From Theocolax elegans (taxonomy: Eukaryota > Arthropoda > Insecta > Hymenoptera > Cerocephalidae): a stretch of 64,000 nucleotides of DNA. The stretch spans positions 74,601,393 to 74,665,392 of the forward strand of contig CM047430.1 of the NCBI GenBank assembly GCA_026168455.1, written 5' to 3'. Under the pieces are notes generated by a model. It made no database searches. It was given only the letters and a program-made list of their open reading frames with translations, and had not been told where the DNA came from. Positions within the stretch are counted from its first letter, which is position 1. Each line of letters opens with the position of its first letter. A program made the translations under genes and the position numbers. Positions 39,101 to 50,675 of the stretch are shown piece by piece.

Positions 39101-42100
39101 TATACATTTTTATGTGTAAAATCACACATATAACTGGCCAAAACGTCGATTTTTTCAATATTTTTGATTTCGTTCCCGGGCCGGGTTTATCAAATTCGAA
39201 TCCATTTCTATGTGTAAAATAACACATACCAACGGCCAAAACGTGGATTTTTTCAATGTTTCTCATTACGTTCCCCGGACGGGTTTATCAAATTCGAATA
39301 CATTTCTATGTGTAAAAGAACACATACAAACGACCAAAACGTCGATTTTTCAATATTTCTCATTTCGTTCCCCGGCCGGATTAATTGAATTCATATACAT
39401 TTTTATGTGTAAAATCACACATACAAACGGCCAAAACGTAGATTTTTTCAATGTTTCTCAATTAGTTCCCCGGCCGGATTAATCGAATTCATATACATTT
39501 TTATGTGTAAAATCACACATACAAACGGCCAAAACGTCGACTTTTTCAATATTTCTCATTTCGATCCCCAGCCGGATTAATCGAATTCATATACATTTTT
39601 ATGTGTAAATCACACATATAACTGGCCAAAACATCGATTTTTTCATTATTTCTCATTACGTTTCCCGGGCCGAGTTTATCAAATTCGAATACATTTCTAT
39701 GTGTAAAATAACACATATAACTGCCCAAAATGTCGATTTTATCAATATTTCTCATTACGTTCCCCGGCCGGGTTAATCGAAATCATATACATTTTTATGT
39801 GTAGAATCACACATACAAACGACCAAAACGTAGATTTTTTGAAAATTTCTTATTTCATTCCCCGGCCGGGTTAAGTGAATTCATATACATTTTTATGTGT
39901 AAAATCACACATATATCTGGCCAAAACGTCGATTTTTTCAATATTTTTGGTTTCGTTCCCGGACCGGGTTGATAAAAATATGAATACATTTCTATGTGTA
40001 AAATAACACATACAAACGACCAAAACGTCGATTTTTTCAATATTTCTCATTTCGTTCCCCGGCCGGGTTAATCGAATTCATATACATTTTTATGTGTAAA
40101 ATCACACGTATATCTGGCCAAAACGTCGATTTTTTCAATATTTTTGGTTTCGTTCCCGAGCCGCGTTGATAAAAATTTGAATACATTTTTATGTGTAAAA
40201 TCACACATATATCTGGCCTAAACGTCGATTTTTTCAATATTTTTGATTTCGTTCCCGGGCCGGTTTTATCAAATACGAGTACATTTCTATGTGTAAAATA
40301 ACACATACAAATGACCAAAACGTCGATTTTTTCAATATTTCTCATTTCGTTCCCCGGCCGGATTAATTGAATTCATATACATTTTTATGTGTAAAATCAC
40401 ACATACAAACGGCCAAAACGTAGATTTTTTCAACGTTTCTCAATTCGTTCCCCGGCCGGATTAATCGAATTCATATACATTTTTATGTGTAAAATCACAC
40501 ATATAACTGGCCAAAACGTCGATTTTTTCAATATTTTTGATTTCGTACCCGGGCCGGGTTTATCAAATTCGAATACATTTCTATGTGTAAAATAACACAT
40601 ACGAACGACCAAAACGTCGATTTTTTCAATATTTCTCATTTCGTTCCCCGGCCGGGTTAATCGAATTCATATACATTAAAATATATAAAATCACACATAT
40701 AACTGGCCAAAAGATCGATTTTTTCAATATTTTTGATTTCGTTCCCGGGCCGGGTTTATCAAATTCGAATACATTTCTATGTGTAAAATAACACATACGA
40801 ACGACCAAAACGTCGATTTTTTCAATGTTTCTCATTTCGTTCCCCGGCCGGGTTAATCGAATTCATATACATTTTTATGTGTAAAATCACACATATACCT
40901 GGCCAAAACGTCGATTTTATCAATATTTTTGGTTTCGTTCCCGGGCCGGGTTGATCAAATTTGAATACATTTTTATGTGTAAATTCACACATACAAATGT
41001 CCAAAGCGTCGATTTTTATAGTATTTCTCATTTCGTTCCCCGGCCGGATTAATCGATTTCATATACATTTGTATGTGTAAAATCACACATACAAACGGCC
41101 AAAACGTCGATTTTTTCAATATTTCTCATTTCGATCCCCGGCCGGATTAATCGAATTCATGTACATTTTTATGTGTAAAATCACACTAATAACCGGCCAA
41201 AACGTCGATTTTTTCAGTATTTCTCATTTTGTTCCCCGGCCGTATTAATCGAATTCATATACATTTTTCTGTGTAAAATAACACATATAACCGGCCAAAA
41301 CGTTGATTTTTTGAGTATTACTCATTTCGTTCCCCGGCCGTAGTAATCTTATTCATATACATTTTTATGTGTAAAATCTAACATATATCTGGCCAAAACG
41401 TCGATTTTTTCAATATTTTTGATTTCGTTCCCAGGCCGAGTTTATCAAATTCGAATACATTTCTATGTGTAAAATAACACATACCAACGGCCAAAACGTG
41501 GATTTTTTCAATGTTTCTCATTACGTTCCCCGGACGGGTTAATCGAATTCATATACATTTTTATGTGTAAAATCACACATACAAACGACCACAACGTTGA
41601 TTTTTTCAATATTTTTATTTCGATCCCCGGCCGGATTAATCGAAATCATATACATTTTTATGTGTAAAATCACACATATAACTGGCCAAAACGTCGATTT
41701 ATTCAATATTTTTGATTTCGTTCCCGGGCCGGGTTTATCAAATTCGAATACATTTCTATGTGTAAAATAACACATACAAACGACCAAAATGTCGATTTTT
41801 TCAATATTTCTCATTTCGTTCCCCGGTCGGATTAATCGAATTCATATACATTTTTATGTGTAAAATCACACATATATCTGGCCAAAACGACAATTTTTTC
41901 AATATTTTTAATTTCGTTCCCGGGCCGGGTTTATCAAATACGAATACATTTCTATGTGTAAAATAACACATACAAACGACCAAAACGTCGTTTTTTTCAA
42001 TATTTCTCATTTCGTTCCCCGGCCGGATTAATCGAATTCATATACATTTTATGTGTAAAATCACACATATATCCGGCCAAAACGTCGATTTTTTCAGTAT

Positions 42101-45100
42101 TTCTCATTCCGTTCCCCGGCCGTATTAATCGAATTCATATACATTTTTATGTGTAGAATCACACATATAACCGGCCAAAACGTCGATTTTTTCAGTATTT
42201 TTGGTTTCGTTCCCGGACGGATTAATCGAATTCAAATACATTTCTATGTGTAAAATAACACATACAAACGACCAAAACGTCGTTTTTTTTCAATATTTCT
42301 CATTTCGTTCCCCGGCCGGATTAATCGAATTCATATACATTTTTATGTGTAAAATCACACATATAACCGGCCAAAACGTCGTTTTTTTCAGTATTTCTCA
42401 TTCCGTTCCCCGGCCGTATTAATCGAATTCATATACATTTTTATGTGTAAAATCACACATATAATCGGCCAAAACGTCGATTTTTTCAATATTTTTGGTT
42501 TCGTTCCCGGGCCGGGTTGATCAAATTTGAATACATTTTTATGTGTAAAATCACACATATAACTGTCAAAATGTCGATTTTGTCAATACTTCTCATTACG
42601 TTCCCCGGCCGGGTTAATCGAATTCATCTACATTTTTATGTGTAAAATCACACATACAAACGGCCAAAACGTAGATTTTTTCAGTGTTTCTCATTTCGTT
42701 CCCCGGCCGGATTAATCGAATTCATATACATTTTTATGTGTAAAATCACACATAGAACTGGCCAAAACGTCGATTTTTTCAATATTTTTGATTTCGTTCC
42801 CGGGCCGGGTTAAGTGAATTCATATACATTTTTATGTTTAAAATCACAAATATATCTGGCCAAAACGTCGATTTTTTCAGTATTTCTCATTTCGTTCCCC
42901 CGCTGTATTAATCGAATTCATATACATTTCTATGTGTAAAATAACACATACAAACGGCCAAAACGTCGATTTTTTCAGTATTTCTCATTTTGTTCCCCGG
43001 CCGTATTAATCGAATTCATATACATTTTTCTGTGTAAAATCACACATATAACCGGCCAAAACGTCGATTTTTTGAGTATTACTCATTTCGTTCCCCGGCC
43101 GTAGTAATCGAATTCATATACATTTTTATGTGTAAAATCTAACATATATCTGGCCAAAACGTCGATTTTTTCAATATTGTTGATTTCGTTCCCAGGCCGA
43201 GTTTATCAAATTCGAATACATTTGTAAAATAACACATACCAACGGCTAAAACTTGGATTTTTTCAATGTTTCTCATTACGTTCCCCGGACGGGTTAATCG
43301 AATTCATTTACATTTTTATGTGTAAAATCACACATACAAACGACCACAACGTGGATTTTTTCAATATTTTTCATTTTGATCCCCGGCCGGATTAATCGAA
43401 ATCATATACATTTTTATGTGTAAAATCACACATATAACTGGCCAAAACGTCGATTTTTTCAATATTTTTGATTTCGTTCCCGGGCCGGGTTTATCAAATT
43501 CGAATACATTTCTATGTGTAAAATAACACATACCAACGGCCAAAACGTGGATTTTTTCAATGTTTCTCATTACGTTCCCCGGACGGGTTTATCAAATTCG
43601 AATACATTTCTATGTGTAAAATAACACATACAAACGACCAAAATGTCGATTTTTTCAATATTTCTCATTTCGTTCCCCGGTCGGATTAATCGAATTCATA
43701 TACATTTTTATGTGTAAAATCACACATATAACTGGCCAAAACGTCGATTTTTTCAATATTTTTGATTTCGTTCCCGGGCGGGGTTTATCAAATTCGAATA
43801 CATTTCTATGTGTAAAATAACACATACGAACGACCAAAACGTCGATTTTTTCAATATTTCTCATTTCGTTCCCCGGCCGGGTTAATCGAATTCATATACA
43901 TTTTTATGTATAAAATCACACATATAACTGGCCAAAACTTCGATTTTTTCAATATTTTTGATTTCGTTCCCGGGCTGGGTTTATCAAATTCGAATACATT
44001 TCTATGTGTAAAATAACACATACGAACGACCAAAACGTCGATTTTTTCAATATTTCTCATTTCGTTCCCCGGCCGGGTTAATCGAATTCATATACATTTT
44101 TATGTGTAAAATCACACATACAAACGACCAAAACGTCGATTTTTTCAATATTTTTGATTTCGTTCATGGGCCGGGTTTAACAAATACGAATACATTTCTA
44201 TGTGTAAAATAACACATACTAACGACCAAAACGTCGTTTTTTTCAATATTTCTCATTTCGTTCCCCGGCCGGATTAATCGAATTCATATACATTTGTATG
44301 TGTAAAATCACACATATACCTGGCCAAAACGTCGATTTTTTCAATATTTTAGGTTTCGTTCCCGGGCCGTGTTGATCAAATTTGAATACATTTTTATGTG
44401 TAAATTCACACATACAACTGTCCAAATCGTCGATTTTTACAGTATTTCTCATTTCGTTCCCCGGCCGGATTAATCGATTTCATATACATTTTTATGTGTA
44501 CAATCACACATACAAACGGCCAAAACGTGGATTTTTTCAATATTTCTCATTTCGATCCCCGGCCGGATTAATCGAATTCATGTACATTTTTATGTGTAAA
44601 ATCACACTAATAACCGGCCAAAACGTCGATTTTTTCAGTATTTCTCATTTTGTTCCCCGGCCGTATTAATCGAATTCATATACATTTTTCTGTGTAAAAT
44701 CACACATATAACCGGCCAAAACGTCGATTTTTTGAGTATTACTCATTTCGTTCCCCGGCCGTAGTAATCGTATTCATATACATTTTTATGTGTAAAATCA
44801 CATATACAAACGGCCAAAACGTCGATTTTTTCAATATGTCTCATTTCGATCCCCGGCCGGATTAATCGAATTCATGTACATTTTTATGTGTAAAATCACA
44901 CTAATAACCGGCCAAAACGTCGATTTTTTCAGTATTTCTCATTTCGTTCCCCGGCCGGATTAATCGAATTCATATACATTTTTATGTGTGAAATCACACA
45001 TATAACTGGCCAAAACGTCGATTTTTTCAAAATTTTTGATTTCGTTCCCGGGCCGAGTTTATCAAATTCGAATACATTTCTATGTGTAAAATAACACATA

Positions 45101-46207
45101 TAACTGCCCAAAATGTCGATTTTTTCAATATTTCTCATTACGTTCCCCGGCCGGGTTAATCGAAATCATATACATTTTTATGTGTAGAATCACACATACA
45201 AAAGACCAAAACGTCGATTTTTTGAAAATTTCTCATTTCATTCCCCGGCCGGGTTAAGTGAATTCATATACATTTTTATGTGTAAAATCACACATATATC
45301 TGGCCAAAACGTCGATTTTTTCAATATTTTTGGCTCGTTCCCGGACCGGGTTGATAAAAATTTGAATACATTTTTATGTGTATAATCACACATACAAACG
45401 GCCAAAACGTGGATTTTTTCAATATTTCTTATTTCGATCAACGGCCGGATTAATCGAAATCATATACATTTTTATGTGTAAAATCACACATTTAACTGGC
45501 CAAAACGTCGATTTTTTCAATATTTTTGATTTCGTACCCGGGCCGGGTTTATCAAATTCGAATACATTTCTATGTGTAAAATAACACATACAAACGACCA
45601 AAACGTCGATTTTTTCAATATTTCTCATTTCGTTCCCCGGCCGGGTTAATCGAATTCACATACATTTTTATGTGTAAAATCACACATACAAACGGCCAAA
45701 ACGTAGATTTTTTCAATGTTTCTCAATTCGTTCCCCGGCCGGATTAATCGAATTCATATACAATTTTTATGTGTAAAATCACACATATAACTGGCCAAAA
45801 CGTCGATTTTTTCAATATTTTTGATTTCGTACCCGGGCCGGGTTTATCAAATTGCGAATACTTTCTATGTGTAAAATAACACATACAAACGACCAAACGT
45901 CGATTTTTTCAATATTTCTCATTTCGTTCCCCGGCCGGATTAATTGAATTCATATACATTTTTACGTGTAAAATCACACATACAAACGGCCAAAACGTAG
46001 ATTTTTCAATGTTTCTCAATTCGTTCCCCGGCGGATTATCGAATTCATATACATTTTATGTGTAAAATCACACATATATCTGGCCAAAACGTCGATTTTT
46101 TCAATATTTTTGGTTTCGTTCCCGGGCCGGGTTGATCAAATTTGAATACATTTTTATGTGTAAAATCACACATATATCTGGCCAAAACGTCGATTTTTTC
46201 AATATTT
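21101..46207. repeat. 98-bp satellite array, right block with higher-order repeats
   Basis: Continuation of the left block after the LTR element; the first bases AATC are the second copy of the target duplication. Marker variants recur at fixed spacing. The variant AATAATTTGGATTCG is at about 33590, 34270 and 34955 (about 685 bp, 7 monomers). The variant CAGCTGGATTAATCGAATGC is at about 33315 and 34685 (about 1.37 kb, 14 monomers). Larger copies are also seen: 21112-22110 resembles 36785-37740, and 35900-36190 resembles 5700-5991. The array ends at about 46207, where a monomer stops after TCAATATTT and unrelated AT-rich DNA begins. Confidence 0.97.
31200..32840. other. Indel-dense satellite stretch, probable low-accuracy consensus
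   Basis: Monomers here carry many scattered 1-nt losses and gains, most densely at 32390-32835, affecting even motifs invariant elsewhere. From about 32860 onward monomers are clean again. The abrupt edge fits a switch between uncorrected and corrected read sequence better than biological divergence. Confidence 0.65.
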
Positions 46208-46400
46208 AATTTAGGATTGAACACATATAATATATGTAACTTGTTACGAATAATCATATTTAAACAGTAAGGTTAATTTAGTTAACAGTATACAACAGCT
46301 CTCAACTACCCACCCCTATATCGCTTCCGAAAATTTTGAAATTACATTTTTTTTTCCTAATCTTACATTAATAAAAATCTAGAATTAAACTAAATAATAA
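46208..46400. other. AT-rich non-satellite flank
   Basis: AT-rich sequence between the satellite edge and the N gap. No ORF or repeat was recognised. Confidence 0.6.
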
Positions 46401-46500
46401 NNNNNNNNNNNNNNNNNNNNNNNNNNNNNNNNNNNNNNNNNNNNNNNNNNNNNNNNNNNNNNNNNNNNNNNNNNNNNNNNNNNNNNNNNNNNNNNNNNNN
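46401..46500. other. Assembly gap (100 N)
   Basis: A run of exactly 100 N, the customary placeholder for a scaffold gap of unknown length. Linkage between the satellite and the DNA to the right is therefore by scaffolding only. Confidence 0.99.
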
Positions 46501-47167
46501 GTTAGATTTAAAAATTTAATGCTTATATTATACGTATTTACTGAATGTTATAATTATACTATACAATTTATTAATAATTAATTTGATTATTATTTGCAGT
46601 GTTAATTATCTAATTAAATGATATATTTTACTTCCAGCGTAAATATTCACCTATATACTCGCAACACAATTTTTTACTTATTTTTAATTAATTATTAATA
46701 ATAAAATATTGTTTATTTAATATCGTATCTTCTAACGTGTTTGAATTTAGCGCGCTCTGCTGCCTACAATGTCGCGGACAAGTCTCATGCGATGCGTTAC
46801 TTAAGGCGAGTAGGCAAAATGACCGAGTAGGCAAAATTTCCGCCACCCAACTCCAGCTTAATATAACTAGCTAATAATATAACGGCTAATAAATTTTTAT
46901 ACATTATTAAAATAAAGTATGAATATCATTATAAAATTGTAAAATATAATAAATTATTTGCATTGCTAATATTTTATAAAATAAGATATTTAAGAAAATA
47001 TAATAATCGTTATACTTTTTACCAACTTTATTGTTGCATTAAGAATATTCATCATAATAAATAACATAATTTTTATATAATAATTACAATAAAATATGGT
47101 AGATAAAAAGATTATTTAAAGGAAATTGTATGTTAATACCTTTATATAATCTTTTTTACATAAATAT
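46501..47167. other. AT-rich DNA without a recognised gene
   Basis: Mostly A/T runs. A small GC-richer island at about 46750-46855 contains a short direct repeat, CGAGTAGGCAAAAT, twice. No supported gene was seen. Confidence 0.55.
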
Positions 47168-47495
47168 TCCCTGGTAGAAAGTAAAGTAGTAAAACTGCTA
47201 AGCGAAGTAGTTTCTGACTTAAATCAACTGTCCATTATCAATTTTGAGGCACTGGTGAAGCACTGCTTAAGAAACTAACATTTGATTTGTAAACATAACG
47301 TAATGTACTGATACGAGATCTTATTTTTATTATTTTAAACAGTACATGTATCTTTAGTGTACATATCTGTAATAAATGTTAAAAAATATGCCGAAAATAA
47401 CATGTCCACTAACTAGTCACTGCTCAACTTGCTGCTAAGTTTGTGTGTCATTCGCTGTGGACTAGTTAAAAGCTGCTAAACATTTCTACCAGGGA
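47168..47495. mobile_element. Candidate non-autonomous DNA transposon (MITE), 328 bp
   Basis: Ends are a 13-bp perfect inverted pair, TCCCTGGTAGAAA at the left and TTTCTACCAGGGA at the right. TAT directly flanks both ends (47165-47167 and 47496-47498), consistent with a 3-bp target duplication. The inside is non-coding, with CTGCTAA and its complement near both ends. Superfamily not assigned: a 3-bp duplication would suit PIF/Harbinger, but the terminal sequence is not one I recognise. Confidence 0.65.
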
Positions 47496-48275
47496 TATGG
47501 TATTTATTTATGATTTACATCCCTTTTACACGCATATTCTTTATTTTTAATACAACTTGTTATTACTGCACAAAAGCTTCTAATATTACAATTAAAATGA
47601 CTTCAGGTAAAACATACATTTTATACGAATATAATAGTAAAGAATATGTGTGTAAAAATTTGTTTAAAATATTAGTGACTACGAATCATGGTATTTGCGA
47701 CAATACATGTCTACTTTCAGATTCTATATCATTGGTCGCGCTACTACATACTAACAAATTAAAGTAAATATCTAGTTTCCAATACGAATTCGCGTCAAAA
47801 TGATTAAAAACTAAAATGATTAAACTACCCTGTAAGCTCAGGAAAATGAATAATTACTATTACAGCACTCTAAACCAAAAATTGCAACTACGTCGCCTCT
47901 TTTAACTCTTTTGTAATTGTAATAGTATATTTTTTAAATGATACGGAGAAGTATTATTTACAAAATGAGCAGTATTCGACCCGAGACGAAGGCGAGTATC
48001 TTAATAAGTACATAAAGGGTTTTTACAAAATCCGATTCAACCACCGCTTTCAACTAGAAAACTTCTCACTTCATAAATAAAGTCTTTCTGTACTCGTTAA
48101 AAAATCTACTTTTAACAACTTAATAATACGTTAAAAATCAATCAAGTAAAATTAATTTATAGTGTATTACACATTTAGGGAGATAAAATATCGACGAGCC
48201 AAAGGCGAGGTTGGCAAAAGTGTGCTACGGGGTCGCCATTTTACAACTCCTGATGTGTACACTAATTTTTTCAAT
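47496..48275. other. AT-rich intergenic DNA with a weak ORF
   Basis: An 85-codon plus-strand ORF at 47510-47767 has no recognisable domain, and its codon use looks like background. The GC-richer patches near 47980 and 48190-48240 are unexplained. No gene is called. Confidence 0.5.
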
Positions 48276-49560
48276 CACTGAACTTTGATACAGGGATGAC
48301 CAGCTGATTCTGGTCTAAACTGATGGATTTGTTTTCGCTTTCTACCGTTGGGTTTTCACGCACGCCCCGCTAACGCACTTTGAAACCAATTTAGTAATTT
48401 AAAAATCGGCTTAGGCTCACTGAACTTTGATACAGGGATGACCAGGAGCTCCTGTACTAAACTGATGGATTTAATTTCGCTTTCTAGCCTTGGGTTTTGA
48501 AGAACGTAGCGCTGAAGCACTTTGAAACCAGTTTAGAAAATTTAAAATCGGCATAGTCCCACTGAACTTTGATACAGCGATAACCAGGAGCTTCTGGTCT
48601 AAACTGATGGTTTTTGTTTTCGCTTTCTGGCCTTGGGTTTTCACGGATGCCCTGCTAAGGCACTTTGAAACCAATTTAGTAATTTAAAAATCGGCTTAGG
48701 CTCACTGAACTTTGATACAGGGATGACCAGGAGCTCCTGTACTAAACTGATGGATTTGTTTTCGCTTTCTGGCCTTGGGTTTTTACGCACGCCCCGCTAA
48801 GGCACTTTGAAACAGATTTAGAAAATTTAAAATCGGCCTAGATCAAGTGAACTTTGATACAGCGATAACCAGGAGCTTCTGGTCTAAACTGATGGTTTTT
48901 GTTTTCGCTTTCTGGCCTTGGGTTTTCACGGATGCCCTGCTAAGGCACTTTGAAACAAATTTAAAATCGGCCTAGACCAACTGAAATTGATACAACGATG
49001 ACCAGGAGCTTCTGGTCTAAACTGATGGTTTTTGTTTTCGCTTTCTGGCCTTGGGTTTTCACGGACGCCCCGCTAAGGCACTTTGAAACAGATTTAGAAA
49101 ATTTAAAATCGGCCTAGACCAACTGAACTTTGATACAGCGATGACCAGGAGCTTCTGGTCTAAACTGATGGTTTTTGTTTTCGCTTTATGGCCTTGGGTT
49201 TTCACGGATGCCCTGCTAAGGCACTTAGAAACAAATTTAAAATCGGCCTAGACCAACTGAACTTTGATACAGCGATGACCAGGAGCTTCTGGTCTAAACT
49301 GATGGTTTTTGTTTTCGCTTTCTGGCCTTGGGTTTTCACGGACGCCCTGCTAAGGCACTTCGAAACAGATTTAGAAAATTTAAAATCGGCCTAGACCAAC
49401 TGAACTTTGATACAGCGATGACCAGGAGCTTCTGGTCTAAACTGATGGATTTGTTTTCGATTTCTGGCCTTGGGTTTTCACGCACGCACAGCTAAGGCAC
49501 TTTGAAACAGATTTAGAAAATTTAAAATCGGCATAGTTCCACTGAACTTTGATACAGCGA
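48276..49560. repeat. 142-bp tandem repeat, about 9 copies
   Basis: The motif GAACTTTGATACAG recurs at about 48281, 48423, 48565, 48708, 48850, (48985), 49126, 49260, 49403 and 49545. Spacings are 142-143 bp, with two 134-bp units that lack part of an AGATTTAGAAAAT segment. Each unit has ACCAGGAGCTTCTGGTCT, an imperfect dyad. Short ORFs within are by-products of the repeat. Confidence 0.95.
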
Positions 49561-49864
49561 TACAAAGCATTTTTTCGACTCCATAAATGGCTAGTTAAAT
49601 GATAAGACTAATAGATTCAGCCGATTTGGTCAGGAATGATGGATTTAAAAGGTGAAAAAAAACGTTTCATTATTGGGAGAAAAATGTACACCATTTTTCG
49701 GACACTTTGGAAAACGAGCCAGTTCCTACTATGGTTACAAAGTAGTACATGAAATTAAAAATGAGTACATCAACGCAGCTGCAGTTAACTTCTTGGATTA
49801 TACTTTTATTTTCATTAATGATGCAAATTACGTTGAAACAGTGAGTGTATTATTACCAAATAAA
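49561..49864. other. Intergenic DNA with an 83-codon plus-strand ORF
   Basis: A plus-strand ORF at 49652-49903 (contains FGHFGKRASSYYGYKVVHEI) looks more protein-like than the AT background but has no recognised domain, no upstream acceptor that I could identify, and overlaps the minus-strand exon candidate by 39 bp. It could be an exon or gene remnant; unresolved. Confidence 0.3.
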
Positions 49865-50061
49865 TTAATGATTCATCTTAATGCCCAAGTGACTTGTCAA
49901 TAAATGGATAACATATCTTATTGCAGCCTCTATTTTGTTAACAACGTTTTCAATAGTCTTATAAAAATTCAAAACTTTCTGCAATTTATCCAAAATCTCT
50001 TTTTGTTGGTTAAGTACAATTTCAAGTTTTTCGTTCATTTCTGAGTAACGAATACAATAAT
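49865..50061 (-). CDS. Possible terminal exon encoding a coiled coil
   Basis: On the minus strand a good acceptor, TTATTTTTCAG, ends at 50062. It is followed by an open frame of about 65 codons ending at TAA (49865-49867). From its internal ATG the frame reads MNEKLEIVLNQQKEILDKL, a clear heptad-like amphipathic helix, and it ends LTSHLGIKMNH. No partner exon is identified upstream (to the right), where the 338-bp repeats begin. It could be the last exon of a host gene, a remnant, or chance. Confidence 0.3.
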
Positions 50062-50490
50062 CTGAAAAATAATTGTTTAAAATTGTTGCAGTAACAAAAT
50101 AGCAATAAAATAGTTTTTAAAATTTAAATTGGATTTGAAAACCTATTAAAATGTAGCGTATCTATAGCAGAACTTTTAGTATGTAGATAAAGATATATAA
50201 AAGTACGTAATTGCATATAAAAACGTGAATTGTCAAATAGTTTATTTTTGTCATTGCATGAAATACAGTTTTCTTACTTTATAACCATTTATTGCAATTT
50301 TGGCAAAAACCGCATAAAATTGTTATGAAATTTAAGATTCTACTAGGAAAGTTTTATAAGTTCAGATTTAAGCATATAAATTGATTACTTCAAAAGTAAA
50401 TAGTCAAGAACTTACCGCAAGGATTGCATAAATTATTACATACAAAATGCATAATGCATACCAAAATGCGGTGAAATCTACCAAAAAACT
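50062..50490. other. AT-rich DNA without a recognised feature
   Basis: No ORF, tandem repeat or inverted repeat stands out. Confidence 0.5.
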
Positions 50491-50494
50491 TATT

Positions 50495-50656
50495 TCACAA
50501 AGCAGCTGCAGAATACTAGGTAATAAACCGACTTAAAAAAAAACAAGTTGCATTGTGTTCGTCTTGAAAAATTAGTCCTTATAACCCAACCCAATTGTTT
50601 CTAGCTAGCTTGCCAGATGTGCTAAAATTACTTGAATACGGCGCGTCGAATTCGTT
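50495..50656 (-). repeat. Inverted copy of the 338-bp repeat
   Basis: Reverse-complement match to the direct copies that follow: for example GCTAGCTTGCCAGATGTGCT here versus AGCACATCTGGCAAGCTAGC at about 50970. With the direct copy at about 50935-51110 it forms an inverted pair of about 160 bp per arm, with a spacer of a few hundred bp. Confidence 0.88.
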
Positions 50657-50675
50657 TTTGATGTTATGGAATAAT

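Noticed and set aside
1..46207. Dozens of 60-130 codon ORFs on both strands of the satellite, with recurrent motifs such as MRNIEKIDVL and MCKITHITGQ.
   Set aside because: They recur at multiples of 98 bp, exist on both strands, are broken by any 1-nt indel and have no start context or domain. They are by-products of the tandem repeat.
1..46207. CENP-B-box-like sequence TTTCGTTCCCGGGCCGGG in each monomer.
   Set aside because: TTCG and CGGG are both present, but their spacing is 9 (sometimes 8) instead of 7 nt and the central A is missing, so the essential box positions do not match.
1..46207. CRISPR-like array of regular repeats.
   Set aside because: The monomers are contiguous with no unique spacers, and the surrounding sequence is eukaryotic.
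47510..47767. 85-codon plus-strand ORF as a gene.
   Set aside because: No domain, no splice or promoter context, AT-biased composition; kept only as a note in the intergenic entry.
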